Source: Candidatus Nitrosocaldus schleperae
GTDB taxonomy: Archaea; Thermoproteota; Nitrososphaeria; Nitrososphaerales; Nitrosocaldaceae
Assembly (NCBI GenBank): GCA_013538805.1
Contig: JABXGR010000005.1
Location: forward strand, 37,895-101,894
Length of the DNA stretch: 64,000 nucleotides
Direction: 5' to 3'
A program made the position numbers and the translations under genes. Below are positions 16,458-25,159 of the stretch, piece after piece; within the stretch, counting starts at the first letter, position 1; every line of letters begins with the position of its first letter. Under the pieces are notes generated by a model. The model saw nothing but the letters and a program-made list of their open reading frames with translations. It ran no database searches and had not been told where the DNA came from.

Positions 16458-18944
16458 ATGAGCAAGGATGATGCTGGTAGAAGCATAAACATGCCTGGTA
16501 GAAGCAAGAGGGTAGTGCTAAGTATAGGGGGCATGCACTGTGCAGGTTGCACAAGAGCCATACAAGGCTACCTAATGGATATGGATGGTATCAAGGGCTG
16601 TGATGTTAACCTAGCAACTGAGAAGGCTGTTATAGAGTATGATCCAGCAGTGATAAACCTAAGGAGGATAGAGCAGGCAATAGAGGAGGTTGGCTATAAG
16701 GTTGTGTATGAGAAGGTTAGCCTCCATCTTAGCATGCTTACAGATGTTAGTGATGCTGTTAGGCTTGAGAGCATACTTAAGGGTATTGAAGGGATAAGGG
16801 ATGCATCTGTAAACCATGTTGGTTCAAGGGTTATGCTAGAGTACAACCCATCACTCATCTCTATAGCAGAGGTTAAGGCAATTCTGGATAAGCATGGGTA
16901 CAAGGTTGTAAGCGAGGATGTCTACTCTGCTGAGGATGAGGATGCAAGAGCATTGAGGAGGCTCTTCCTTATAGGTTTAGCATTAACAGTGCCAGTGGTG
17001 CTCTACAGTTACCCAGAGTACATCAGCCTACCACTTACTGGTACAAGCATCACAGCGTATATCATGCTTATACTAGCAGGTACGGTACAGTTCCTAGTTG
17101 GGAGGAGGTTCTACGTTGGAGCATATAGGATAGCAAGGATAGGCTCTGCAAATATGGATACTCTAGTTGCAGTAGGCACAACAGCAGCCTACATATTCAG
17201 TGTGATTAACACTGTACCAGAGCCATCATGGCACTCAATCTACTACGATGTATCCTCTGTTGTAATAACCTTCATCATACTAGGCAAGTACCTTGAGAGT
17301 AAGAGTAAGAGTAAGGCATCATCCCTGATAAGGAAGATGCTTGAACTACAACCAAAGAAGGCAAGGGTTGTTAAGGATGGGGATGGAGGGGTAGAGGAAG
17401 ATGTGCCTGTCGAGTCTATAAGGGAAGGGGATGTTCTTCTTGTCCATCCCGGTGAGAAGATACCAGTAGATGGTATCATCATCAAGGGCTACTCTGCAGT
17501 TGATGAGGCTATGGTAACTGGGGAGTCAATGCCTATTAGCAAGGGCCCAGGGGATGAGGTTATAGGAGGAAGTATAAACAGGGAGGGTTCACTACTTATA
17601 AAGGCTACAAGGGTTGGGAGCGATACATTCCTTGCACAGGTTATAAGGCTTGTTGAGGATGCGATGGGTAGCAAGCCACCAGTACAGATGCTTGTTGATA
17701 AGGTTGCTGGCTACTTTGCATTCATAGTCATCAGCATAGCAGTTGGAACCTTCCTTGCATGGTATGCACTAGCAGGTGTTGTGGAGCAAGCACTCATACC
17801 TGCTGTTGCTGTGCTTGTTGTTGCATGCCCATGTGCACTAGGACTAGCAACCCCAACAGCTATAATGGTTGGGATGGGCAAGGGTGCACAACATGGCATA
17901 ATATTCAAGAATGGCAAGGCTCTGGAGATGCTAAGCAAGGTGGATGTTGTAGTATTTGATAAGACTGGAACATTAACATATGGAAGACCAGTGGTTACAG
18001 ATGTTATACCCTTGAGTAGTGTAGTTATGGTTGATGACAAGGTTGATGGTAGTGGTGCTTATCTAAGGGATCTGCTTGAGGCTGCTGCATCAGTAGAGAG
18101 GAACTCAGAGCATCCATTGGCTAAAGCAATAGTTGAGAAGGCTAATAGCATGGGTATAATGCCTAAAGAGGTTGAGAACTTCAAGGCAATCCCTGGTAGG
18201 GGTGTAATAGCAAGGTATAAGGGGAGAGAGATCATGGTAGGGAGCCCAAGGATGCTTGAGAGCATGGGCGTATCGATTGATAACTGCAGAGAGAAGATAT
18301 CAAGCCTTCAGGATGAGGGGAAGAGTGTAGTGCTTGTATCTATTGATGGTAAGCCTTCTGGCATAATAGCGTTTATGGATGAGCCTAGGCAGAGCAGCAT
18401 TGATGCTATAAGGATGCTCAAGAGCATGGGTGTAGATGTTGTTATGCTAACTGGGGATAATAGGAGGAGTGCAGATGCTGTTGCAAGAGCATTAGGGATA
18501 GAGCATGTACTTGCAGAGGTTATGCCAGATGGCAAGATAGATGCGATAAGGATGATACAGGCTAAGGGTAAGGGTGAAGGTAAGGGCAAGAGGGTAGCAA
18601 TGGTTGGGGATGGTATAAATGATGCCCCTGCACTTATGCAGGCAGATGTAGGCATTGCCATGGGTAATGGTACAGATATTGCTATAGAGGCTGGGGATGT
18701 TATACTTGTAAGGGATGATCCAATGGAGGTAGCAACAGCAGTAGAGTTGAGTAGGAAGGTGATGAGCAAGATAAGGCAGAACCTAATCTATGCGTTCATG
18801 TACAATGTAGCACTCATACCAGTTGCTGCCCTTGGCTTGCTCTACCCAGCACTTGCAGGGCTTGCCATGGCTGCAAGTTCAGTATCTGTAACGATGAGTT
18901 CGCTCTTGATGAGGAGATGGTTGCCAAAGAGTAGGAGGAGATGA
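16458..18944 (+). CDS. copA: Copper-exporting P1B-type ATPase
   Basis: CopA pumps Cu(I) out of the cell. From the ATG at 16458 the protein has 828 residues. It carries an N-terminal heavy-metal domain with GMHCAGC (Cys28, Cys31) and a second HMA-like domain (LHLSMLTDVSDAVRLESILK) that has lost its CxxC. Eight membrane helices follow, with the transport motif CPCALGLATP in helix 6. The actuator TGES, the phosphorylation site DKTGTLT, the SEHPLA nucleotide motif and GDGINDAPAL are all present. The frame is open upstream to a TTG at 16395, and ATGs at 16413 and 16491 are alternatives. The upstream TRASH-domain regulator supports copper rather than another metal. Confidence 0.95.
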   Translation: MSKDDAGRSINMPGRSKRVVLSIGGMHCAGCTRAIQGYLMDMDGIKGCDVNLATEKAVIEYDPAVINLRRIEQAIEEVGYKVVYEKVSLHLSMLTDVSDAVRLESILKGIEGIRDASVNHVGSRVMLEYNPSLISIAEVKAILDKHGYKVVSEDVYSAEDEDARALRRLFLIGLALTVPVVLYSYPEYISLPLTGTSITAYIMLILAGTVQFLVGRRFYVGAYRIARIGSANMDTLVAVGTTAAYIFSVINTVPEPSWHSIYYDVSSVVITFIILGKYLESKSKSKASSLIRKMLELQPKKARVVKDGDGGVEEDVPVESIREGDVLLVHPGEKIPVDGIIIKGYSAVDEAMVTGESMPISKGPGDEVIGGSINREGSLLIKATRVGSDTFLAQVIRLVEDAMGSKPPVQMLVDKVAGYFAFIVISIAVGTFLAWYALAGVVEQALIPAVAVLVVACPCALGLATPTAIMVGMGKGAQHGIIFKNGKALEMLSKVDVVVFDKTGTLTYGRPVVTDVIPLSSVVMVDDKVDGSGAYLRDLLEAAASVERNSEHPLAKAIVEKANSMGIMPKEVENFKAIPGRGVIARYKGREIMVGSPRMLESMGVSIDNCREKISSLQDEGKSVVLVSIDGKPSGIIAFMDEPRQSSIDAIRMLKSMGVDVVMLTGDNRRSADAVARALGIEHVLAEVMPDGKIDAIRMIQAKGKGEGKGKRVAMVGDGINDAPALMQADVGIAMGNGTDIAIEAGDVILVRDDPMEVATAVELSRKVMSKIRQNLIYAFMYNVALIPVAALGLLYPALAGLAMAASSVSVTMSSLLMRRWLPKSRRR

Positions 18945-18984
18945 TGATAATATAATATAATAAGACTTCAATCTATTCACTTAT

Positions 18985-20001
18985 TTAGAGCCTAGTGAAC
19001 CTTATACGCAGTATCCCGTTAATGTACTGCACAGACTCTGGCTGCTCATTAACACTAGTCCTTAGTATTGCTCTACCTGAATACCTCCTATATCCATCCT
19101 CCGATATAGCATCTATGCTTACTATGCTGTTATCCATAACGCTTATTGAGATTGTACGCTCATCCACTCCAGGCATCTCAGCAAGTAACTCAACATACCT
19201 GTTTGTAACTATACCCTCTATCCTCAATGGTCTAAGTATCTGCTCTCTAGCATGATACCTCTCATACTCGCCCTGATGGCCTATGCTTGGCATCCTTGCC
19301 CTTATACTTGCACCTATCCTTGCTATTACAAACCTATATGCAAAGCCAAATACAAGTCCAGCAACAAATCCTCCTATATGCGCTAGGTATGCTACCCCTC
19401 CACCAGCACCAAATGCTGCTGCTATCAACTGGTATATGAACCATAGGAAGAGGTATGCAAATGCAGGTATCCTTGTTGTTGTTATTAAGAAGAAGAATAC
19501 AAGTGTTACAACCCTAGCATGAGGGAATATGATCATGTATGCTCCTAGCACTCCAGATATTGCGCCAGAGGCACCAACTGCAGGGATTAGCATCTGCTCC
19601 CCTCCAACACCAATTGCCCATGCTAGATGTGCCATTGCAGCAGCAAAACCCCAGAATAGGTAGCATGCAAGGTACTTTACATGCCCAAACCTATCCTCTA
19701 CATTATCCCCAAATATCCAGAGGAAGAGCATGTTGCCAAGTATATGCATTATACTCCCATGCATGAACATAGATGTTAGTATGGATATGCCAGCATCAAT
19801 GTACTGAGCGTTGCTAACATCATCAAGGAACCTTGCTGGTACAAACCCATGGTTGAGGAAGAGTGTTATGGTTGCTCTTTGATCCATGAAGAGCCTTGTT
19901 ACAATAACCTCCCATATGAATACGAGGAAGTTAACTGCTATAAGTGCGTAGTTAACGTAAGGTCTAGTTGTCCTAGGGTTCTCATCGTAAAGTGGGAACA
20001 T
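18985..20001 (-). CDS. Rhomboid intramembrane serine protease fused to an Hsp20-like domain
   Basis: Residues 1-230 form a rhomboid protease. It has six or more membrane segments, HGSIMHILGNMLFLWIFGDNVED, the catalytic Ser145 in GASG and the catalytic His208 in AHIGGFVAGLVFG. Such enzymes cut other membrane proteins inside the bilayer. After a basic linker, residues 265-338 read as an alpha-crystallin/Hsp20 domain: VELLAEMPGVDERTISISV, then DGYRRYSGRAILRTSV and YINGILRIRFTRL, in the order of canonical small heat-shock proteins. This gives a membrane protease with a cytosolic chaperone tail, possibly for recognising unfolded substrates. Both halves are in one uninterrupted frame. Confidence 0.88.
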   Translation of the reverse strand: MFPLYDENPRTTRPYVNYALIAVNFLVFIWEVIVTRLFMDQRATITLFLNHGFVPARFLDDVSNAQYIDAGISILTSMFMHGSIMHILGNMLFLWIFGDNVEDRFGHVKYLACYLFWGFAAAMAHLAWAIGVGGEQMLIPAVGASGAISGVLGAYMIIFPHARVVTLVFFFLITTTRIPAFAYLFLWFIYQLIAAAFGAGGGVAYLAHIGGFVAGLVFGFAYRFVIARIGASIRARMPSIGHQGEYERYHAREQILRPLRIEGIVTNRYVELLAEMPGVDERTISISVMDNSIVSIDAISEDGYRRYSGRAILRTSVNEQPESVQYINGILRIRFTRL

Positions 20002-20085
20002 TCAGTATATCTGCTTTATAGCATTATTTATATTATAGTTAAATTCAGAGCATGGTTATTATTGAAGGTTTGTATTCAGGCATAC

Positions 20086-20265
20086 ATGCCTCTAGTAACC
20101 ATATCCCTATGGCCTGGAAGGACACAGCAACAGAAGGAAGAACTAGCAAAGGCTATAACAGATGCAATAGTCAAGGTTCTAGGTAGCAAGAAGGAGCATG
20201 TGATAATAGTCTTTCAGGATACGCCTAAAGAGAACTGGTACGTTGCAGGGAATCTATTGACATGA
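20086..20265 (+). CDS. 4-oxalocrotonate tautomerase-family protein
   Basis: The 59-residue product begins MPLVTISLWPGRTQQQKEEL, the tautomerase signature in which Pro1, exposed after Met removal, is the catalytic base. KAITDAIVKVLGSKKEHVIIVFQDTPKENW completes the short beta-alpha-beta fold. An upstream extension of the frame exists but would bury Pro1, so the ATG at 20086 is the functional start. The substrate is unknown. The family includes enzymes of aromatic degradation and many of unknown role. It is a single gene between rhomboid and the nitrilase-family gene. Confidence 0.88.
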   Translation: MPLVTISLWPGRTQQQKEELAKAITDAIVKVLGSKKEHVIIVFQDTPKENWYVAGNLLT

Positions 20266-20360
20266 TAAATGTGTATTAGCAGAAGATATCATATGCTATA
20301 ACAAGCAATAAAGTTAACAATCAAATATCATCTATCTATTTATTTAGTTACCAACCAACA

Positions 20361-21230
20361 ATGGCTATGGATGGTGATGATTGTGAAGAAGGAGGAGGGA
20401 AGAGGAGAGTAGCTGTTATACAGTTCAGATCATCTGTAAGCAAGGAGGAGAATCTAGAGAAGGTTCTTCACTACATAGATGAGGCAAGGAGAGAGGGTGC
20501 ATCCCTTGTAGCCTTTCCAGAGTTCACCATGGCTTACTCGCCTGAGGAGCAGAGTGCAGATACCCTCTACAATATAGCAGAGGGCATAGATGGTAACTTT
20601 GTATCAAGCATAAGGGAGAGGGCTAGGATAGGTAGAGTTGATGTTGTAGTAACTATGTATGAGAAGGGCTTACATACCAATAAGGTATATGATACTGCCC
20701 TGCTCATAGATAGCAAAGGCATTATAAGATCGGTCTACAGGAAGGTACACCTGTACGATGCCCTTGGCTTCAAGGAGTCAGCAAAGCTTCTAGCAGGGGA
20801 TGAGATAGCATCGCCTGTAGATGCACCTATCGGCAGGTTAGGCATGATGATATGCTACGATGTTAGGTTCCCAGAGATGTCAAGGATACTTGCACTCCTT
20901 GGTGCAGAAGTACTCATCATACCCTCAGCCTGGGTTCAAGGTAGGATGAAGTATGAGCATTGGCAGACTATGCTTAGGGCAAGGGCCATAGAGAATGGAT
21001 GCTATGTTATTGCTCCAGATCAAGTAGGCAACATATACATAGGGCATAGCATGGCTATCGATCCCTTTGGAGGTATACTTCTGGATATGGGTGAGGGAGA
21101 TGAAGGGCTTGGCATTGTTGATGTAGATGTAAAGCATGTGTATGAGGTTAGGAGTAGGCTACCACTGCTAAGGAACAGAAGGGTTGATGTGTATGCTAGA
21201 TATGCAGATACAACGCATATGTATTTATGA
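20361..21230 (+). CDS. Nitrilase-superfamily carbon-nitrogen hydrolase (Nit1/Nit2-like amidase)
   Basis: This 289-residue amidase has the Glu-Lys-Cys catalytic triad. Glu is in LVAFPEFTMAYS, Lys in SVYRKVHLYD and Cys in GMMICYDVRFPEMSR. The short chain and DVRFPE resemble omega-amidase and deaminated-glutathione amidase (Nit1/Nit2), which repair or salvage side products. The exact substrate cannot be fixed from sequence. About 15 acidic N-terminal residues precede the fold, and Met3 is an alternative start. A TATA-like TCTATTTATTTAG lies about 20-25 bases upstream. The gene stands alone. Confidence 0.9.
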   Translation: MAMDGDDCEEGGGKRRVAVIQFRSSVSKEENLEKVLHYIDEARREGASLVAFPEFTMAYSPEEQSADTLYNIAEGIDGNFVSSIRERARIGRVDVVVTMYEKGLHTNKVYDTALLIDSKGIIRSVYRKVHLYDALGFKESAKLLAGDEIASPVDAPIGRLGMMICYDVRFPEMSRILALLGAEVLIIPSAWVQGRMKYEHWQTMLRARAIENGCYVIAPDQVGNIYIGHSMAIDPFGGILLDMGEGDEGLGIVDVDVKHVYEVRSRLPLLRNRRVDVYARYADTTHMYL

Positions 21231-21505
21231 ATGATAGATAGGCTATATGCTTATAATGAGCTTATTTTTATCAGGATCTTAATGTCTGTAGCATTAGTAT
21301 TGCTTATGAGAATAATGAGCATAGCATAGACCTTTCAGATATCCATTAGCCATGGTCTTTGCTGCTATGCTAGTATTGCTTGTAATGAGCATGATCTGCT
21401 ACTACCTAAATATTGCTTATAATTTATGCTAACTAACTAACTACTGTTATAGATATACAGGATGGTTTACTTACATTTTTATATATGGTTGGAGGATAGG
21501 TTAAC
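21231..21505. other. AT-rich spacer with degenerate direct repeats and thiolase promoter
   Basis: No gene is visible. The phrase AGTATTGCTTRTRA followed by AATGAGCAT occurs twice (near 21297 and 21372) in slightly different form. A related TATTGCTTATAAT stands near 21410. The stretch ends with the thiolase TATA box TTTTTATATA at 21476-21485, 25 bases before the GTG start. Confidence 0.4.
21476..21485 (+). promoter_or_regulatory. TATA box of the thiolase-DUF35 operon
   Basis: TTTTTATATA is centred 25 bases before the GTG at 21506. The spacing fits a leaderless transcript and supports the GTG as the start codon. Confidence 0.6.
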
Positions 21506-22660
21506 GTGAACAAGGTCTGTGTTATAGGTGCTGGTAGCACTAGGTATGGTAAACTAAGCGAGGGTGTAGTAGAGTTGGCAGTAAATGCATCTAGAGAAGC
21601 AATAAAGAGTGCAGGTATAGAGGCTAGGGATGTGCAGTATGCATTCATCTCAAACGTGTTTGGAGTTGCAGATAGGCAAGTGCATCTAGCCCCTGTTATA
21701 ATGAGTGATCTAGGGATTGCTAACGTTCCAGGTCTAACAGTAGAGTCAGCATGTGGGAGTGGTTCAATAGCGTTTAGAGAAGCATATGCTAACGTTGCTG
21801 CTGGCTTCTACGATGTTGTGTTAGTTGTTGGGGTTGAGAAGGTTACGCATACAGGTACTGCAAGATCAACAACACTCTTCTCATACTGCTCAGACTTCTT
21901 CTATGAAGGAGGAAATGGGGTATCATTCCCAGGGCTATTTGCATCTATGGCTAGGGCATACATGCACAAGTACGATGCAAGTGAGGAGGATCTAGCACTA
22001 GTAGCAGTGAAGAACCATGAGCATGGGCTTCTTAACCCTAAAGCACATATAAGGAAGAGGATAACAGTTGGGGATGTTCTAGAGTCTCCCCCAGTAGCAA
22101 GTCCATTGAAGTTGCTTGACTGCTGCCCATTCTCAGATGGTGCTAGTGCAGTGATACTTGCAAGTGAGGAGTATGCAAAGAGCCATCATCTAGAGTATGT
22201 AGAGGTTATAGGCTCTGGAAGGGGAGCATCACCAGCAACCCTACAAGATAGAGAGGATATAACAACTATACCAAGCACAAGGGCTGCTGCTCAACAGGCA
22301 TTCAAGCAGGCAAAGATAGAGCCTAAGGATGTTGACTTTGCTGAGGTCCATGACTGCTTCACCATAGCAGAGATTGTGGATATAGAGGATCTCGGCTTCT
22401 TCCCCAAGGGCAAGGGTGTAGAGGCTGTTAGGCAAGGTATAACTAAACTTGGGGGCGATCTGCCCATAAACCCCTCTGGAGGTCTGAAGTCTAAAGGCCA
22501 TCCAATAGGCGCAACTGGTGTTGGGCAGGTTGTTGAGGTTTATGAGCAACTGCTTGGAAGAGCAGGGGAGAGGCAGGTTAAAGGTGCAGAGATTGCATTG
22601 ACACACAACTTTGGTGCAACTGGGGCAAGTTGTGCAGTGCACATATTCAGAAGACCTTGA
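21506..22660 (+). CDS. Thiolase (acetyl-CoA C-acetyltransferase, SCP-x type)
   Basis: The 384-residue archaeal thiolase joins two acetyl-CoA to acetoacetyl-CoA. The nucleophilic Cys lies in VESACGSGSIAFREAY, the catalytic His in GGLKSKGHPIGATGVGQ, and the final Cys region is GATGASCAVHIF. The start is GTG, supported by the TATA spacing. A DUF35 gene follows after 21 bases. This thiolase-DUF35 pairing is typical of archaea, where the DUF35 protein bridges thiolase and HMG-CoA synthase for the mevalonate pathway. Ammonia-oxidising archaea also need thiolases in the 3-hydroxypropionate/4-hydroxybutyrate cycle, so a role there is possible. Confidence 0.9.
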   Translation: MNKVCVIGAGSTRYGKLSEGVVELAVNASREAIKSAGIEARDVQYAFISNVFGVADRQVHLAPVIMSDLGIANVPGLTVESACGSGSIAFREAYANVAAGFYDVVLVVGVEKVTHTGTARSTTLFSYCSDFFYEGGNGVSFPGLFASMARAYMHKYDASEEDLALVAVKNHEHGLLNPKAHIRKRITVGDVLESPPVASPLKLLDCCPFSDGASAVILASEEYAKSHHLEYVEVIGSGRGASPATLQDREDITTIPSTRAAAQQAFKQAKIEPKDVDFAEVHDCFTIAEIVDIEDLGFFPKGKGVEAVRQGITKLGGDLPINPSGGLKSKGHPIGATGVGQVVEVYEQLLGRAGERQVKGAEIALTHNFGATGASCAVHIFRRP

Positions 22661-22681
22661 TTCATGTAAAGCAGGTGTGCA

Positions 22682-23056
22682 GTGATGAGCATTAGCAGGG
22701 AGGAGTTTGTAGCAAAGTTGAAGGAGGGTAAGGTACTCCTATATAGGTGCAGGAGGTGCAACAATCTGCAGTTAGCAACGATAGTATTCTGTAAGAAGTG
22801 TAACTCAGATGAGCTTGAGGTTGTTGAGGAGAAGGGGGAAGGAAGGGTAGTTACGTTCACCATACTCTATGTGCCTCCTGAAGGCTATGAGAAGTACGCT
22901 CCATATGGCTGGGCTGTGGTTAGACTTGACTCTGGGGTTAACATCTCTGGCTTCATAGATGTCAAGTCTGCTAAGGATCTACCACTCAACTCTAGGGTTA
23001 AGATAGTAGACTATGATGGTAGGGGTATAGTGCTAAAGGCTGAGGATAGCAAGTAG
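22682..23056 (+). CDS. DUF35 zinc-ribbon/OB-fold acyl-CoA-binding protein
   Basis: The 124-residue product has an N-terminal rubredoxin-like ribbon (YRCRRCNN, then FCKKCNSDE), with four Cys. An OB-fold follows (GEGRVVTFTILYVPPEGYEKYAPYGWAVVRLDSG). Partners of archaeal thiolases of this type channel the acetoacetyl-CoA intermediate to HMG-CoA synthase. The gene lies 21 bases after the thiolase and is surely co-transcribed. HMG-CoA synthase itself is not in the window. Confidence 0.9.
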   Translation: MMSISREEFVAKLKEGKVLLYRCRRCNNLQLATIVFCKKCNSDELEVVEEKGEGRVVTFTILYVPPEGYEKYAPYGWAVVRLDSGVNISGFIDVKSAKDLPLNSRVKIVDYDGRGIVLKAEDSK

Positions 23057-23167
23057 CAAGAACGATAGCAATAGCAACTGAACTTATTTTTAGGTGAAAT
23101 GATCTTGATAATATTATAAAGTATGGTTGTCTACATCTCTTATTGCTATACTAGAAGAAGGAAAGGT

Positions 23168-23323
23168 ATGCCTATAGAGATAATATGTAGCAAGTGTGGT
23201 GCACTGCTATCTACAATCTCTATATTGAAGCCAGTAAAGGATATAATGAAGAACGGTAATAGATGCCCATCATGCGGTACATTGCTTCTACCAGACTTTG
23301 TTATAGAGGTTACAAGATTTTAA
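23168..23323 (+). CDS. Small zinc-ribbon protein (51 residues)
   Basis: The product MPIEIICSKCGALL...RCPSCGTLL is almost entirely a zinc ribbon with two CxxC knuckles. The frame is open 45 bases further upstream to another ATG, but that extension (MVVYISYCYTRRRKG) is not ribbon-like. The fourth-position start MPIEI is more natural. Such small ribbons are common in Thaumarchaeota and may bind nucleic acid or a protein partner. No function can be given. Confidence 0.65.
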   Translation: MPIEIICSKCGALLSTISILKPVKDIMKNGNRCPSCGTLLLPDFVIEVTRF

Positions 23324-23496
23324 CCAATTATTTATGTTCTTATTATCCTTCCTTCCATAGTTATCAACATTACTACTAGATACATCTACAACAGTAGAGC
23401 AACAACTAACCAATTTCATATAGCAAATTTACTACTGACTGTTGTTGTGTTGGGTTAGGTTAGGCAAGTTAAACAAGCAAACAAGCAAAGTTAGTT

Positions 23497-23570
23497 ATGT
23501 TGAGTTAGGTTAACTACTATCACTCCTCACTCAATGTTGAGTTAGGTTAACTGTTATCACTCCTCACTCA
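23497..23570. repeat. Two tandem 37-bp repeats
   Basis: Copies 23497-23533 and 23534-23570 are identical except for two adjacent bases (ACTAT versus TGTTAT context). Each begins ATGTTGAGTTAGG and ends CACTCCTCACTCA. GGTTAGG-like fragments continue upstream to 23450. The second copy runs 7 bases into the 3' end of the minus-strand gene at 23564, whose TGA stop lies inside it. This points to a recent duplication, possibly of a terminator-proximal element. Confidence 0.9.
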
Positions 23571-23764
23571 ACCACCCTTGCAAGCATAATGTGTGCTTCC
23601 TTACCATCATCAGATAGATCTACCTGTATCCTCATCCTGCTTGATATCCTAAGCCCATATGGTGCTGATCGTATAACTGCAACTATCCTCCCACCATCCC
23701 ATACCTCTACCATGTACTCATCCCCCTTGCTACCATACTCTACTGCAAGTCTGAACTCTACCAT
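23564..23764 (-). CDS. Conserved-looking 66-residue protein of unknown function
   Basis: The short product MVEFRLAVEYGSKGDEYMVE...VRVVE-like end reads as a compact beta-rich domain with alternating hydrophobic residues (KEAHIMLARVVE at the end). I do not recognise the family. It lies 9 bases after the Rieske gene on the same strand and is probably co-transcribed with it. Its codon use (AGG, ATA) matches the neighbours. Its stop falls within the second copy of the 37-bp tandem repeat. Confidence 0.55.
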   Translation of the reverse strand: MVEFRLAVEYGSKGDEYMVEVWDGGRIVAVIRSAPYGLRISSRMRIQVDLSDDGKEAHIMLARVVE

Positions 23765-23773
23765 TGAGTATAA

Positions 23774-24127
23774 TTATACATGCAGATAGATATATCCATC
23801 CTCTCCAACCTCTACCCTATACACCCTTAGATCATCAGACCTGTACCACTCTGGATCCTGTTCAGGCCAATTATTCCCATTATGCCATGGCTTTATCTTC
23901 ACCAGCCTTCCAGTATCTATATCGAACTCAAACCCATGTAGAGGGCAGACTATATTATTGCCATTGAAGTGCCCCCTATGTAGATAGGCATAGCGATGAG
24001 GACAATGTGCATCACATGCAAATACCCTACCATTATGCTTCCCTACGACATACTCCCTCCCATCAACCCTAATAAGCATCATTGACTCATCCTTTACATC
24101 CTCTAACCTGCATACCCTTACAAGCAC
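23774..24127 (-). CDS. Rieske-type [2Fe-2S] ferredoxin
   Basis: The protein shows the cluster motifs CPHR (Cys-x-His) and CPLHGFEFD (Cys-x2-His) 17 residues apart, and ends in a typical Rieske beta-strand (DLRVYRVEVGEDGYIYLHV). Without a membrane anchor it is a soluble ferredoxin-like electron carrier, as in dioxygenase or assimilatory nitrite systems. The frame extends to an ATG at 24181. However, a GTG at 24127 lies 27 bases from a TATA box and removes a non-conserved Ser-rich leader, so 117 residues from GTG are preferred. It diverges from thioredoxin reductase. Confidence 0.87.
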   Translation of the reverse strand: MLVRVCRLEDVKDESMMLIRVDGREYVVGKHNGRVFACDAHCPHRYAYLHRGHFNGNNIVCPLHGFEFDIDTGRLVKIKPWHNGNNWPEQDPEWYRSDDLRVYRVEVGEDGYIYLHV

Positions 24128-24148
24128 ATTGGAGAGAGATTGTGAGGA

Positions 24149-24158
24149 ATTTTTAAAT
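24149..24158. promoter_or_regulatory. Shared TATA element between Rieske gene and trxB
   Basis: ATTTTTAAAT is nearly symmetric. It is centred 27 bases from the Rieske GTG (minus strand) and 30 bases from the trxB ATG (plus strand). One element can thus serve both directions, each giving an almost leaderless transcript. Confidence 0.55.
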
Positions 24159-24183
24159 GTTGATGATACGATGATGTGCATAT

Positions 24184-25139
24184 ATGTATGATGTGATAGT
24201 TGTTGGAGGAGGGGCTGCTGGCCTTACTGCAGCACTATACACTGCAAGACAAGGTATGAGCACACTTGTACTTACAAAGGATATAGGAGGGCAAGCAATA
24301 CTTACACCAAGCATAGAGAACTATCCTGGATTCGAGAGCATAAGCGGGCTTGAGTTCGCAGAGCGTGTAAAGGAGCAGGCAGAGAGGTTCAATGCTGAGT
24401 TTAGGTATGAGGAGGTTAAGGGTATAGAGGCTGTAGATGACTACTATCTAGTAAGGAGTAATATGGGTGAGTATGAGACCATCTCAGTGATACTTGCATT
24501 TGGGAAGACTCCTAGGGATCTTAATGTAACGTTCCTGGAGAGGCAAGGCTTGTAGGCAAGGGTGTATCATACTGTGCAGTATGTGATGCTCCTCTCTACA
24601 AGGGCAAGAGGGTTGCTGTAGTTGGTATAGGTGATCCTGCACTAGATGCTACGCTCATGCTATGCAGTATAGCAGAGAGAGTGTACCTTATAAGCAGGAG
24701 TTCAGCACTTGTAGGGCACAAGGATCTTATGGGTTCATGCTCAAATGCTAGGAACGTTGAGTTGCTCTTAAGTGCAAACGTGCTTGAGATAGTTGGTGAT
24801 AACAAGGTTAAGGGTATAAAGGTTAAGGATGCTCAAGGCATCAAGGATATAGAGGTTGATGGTGTCTTTGTAGAACTAGGCTACATAGCAAGGACTGAGT
24901 GGCTCAATGGATTGGTTGAGTTGAATGAGAAGGGTGAGATAGTTGTTAACAACAAGCAGGAGACATCTAGGGCAGGAATATTTGCTGCTGGTGATGTAAC
25001 AGATACGCCATTCAAGCAACTTGTGATCTCTGCTGGAGAAGGCGCAAAGGCTGGACTTGCAGCATACAACTATGTTCAGAGGCTTAAGGGCAAGCCAGTT
25101 GTAAGATCTGACTGGAAGACACTCCTAACTAATAAATAA
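24184..25139 (+). pseudogene. trxB: Thioredoxin reductase (FAD/NAD(P)H), interrupted by a 1-base frameshift
   Basis: The first frame (24184-24555) gives the FAD domain: VIVVGGGAAGLTAALYTARQG, then GGQAILTPSIENYPGF. It runs to LILAFGKTPRDLN and hits a stop. One base back in frame, from about 24534, the sequence continues as PGEARLVGKGVSYCAVCDAPLYKGKRVAVVG. That stretch contains the usual PGE linker, the redox-active CAVC and the NAD(P)-binding domain. It runs to a normal end at 25139 with AGIFAAGDVTD. A missing base near 24529-24533 (a TT run) explains the break. The intact enzyme would have about 318 residues and reduce thioredoxin, for example for CysH. Sequencing error and real inactivation are both possible. 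Confidence 0.9.
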
Positions 25140-25159
25140 TAAAAGTAATAATAATTATT

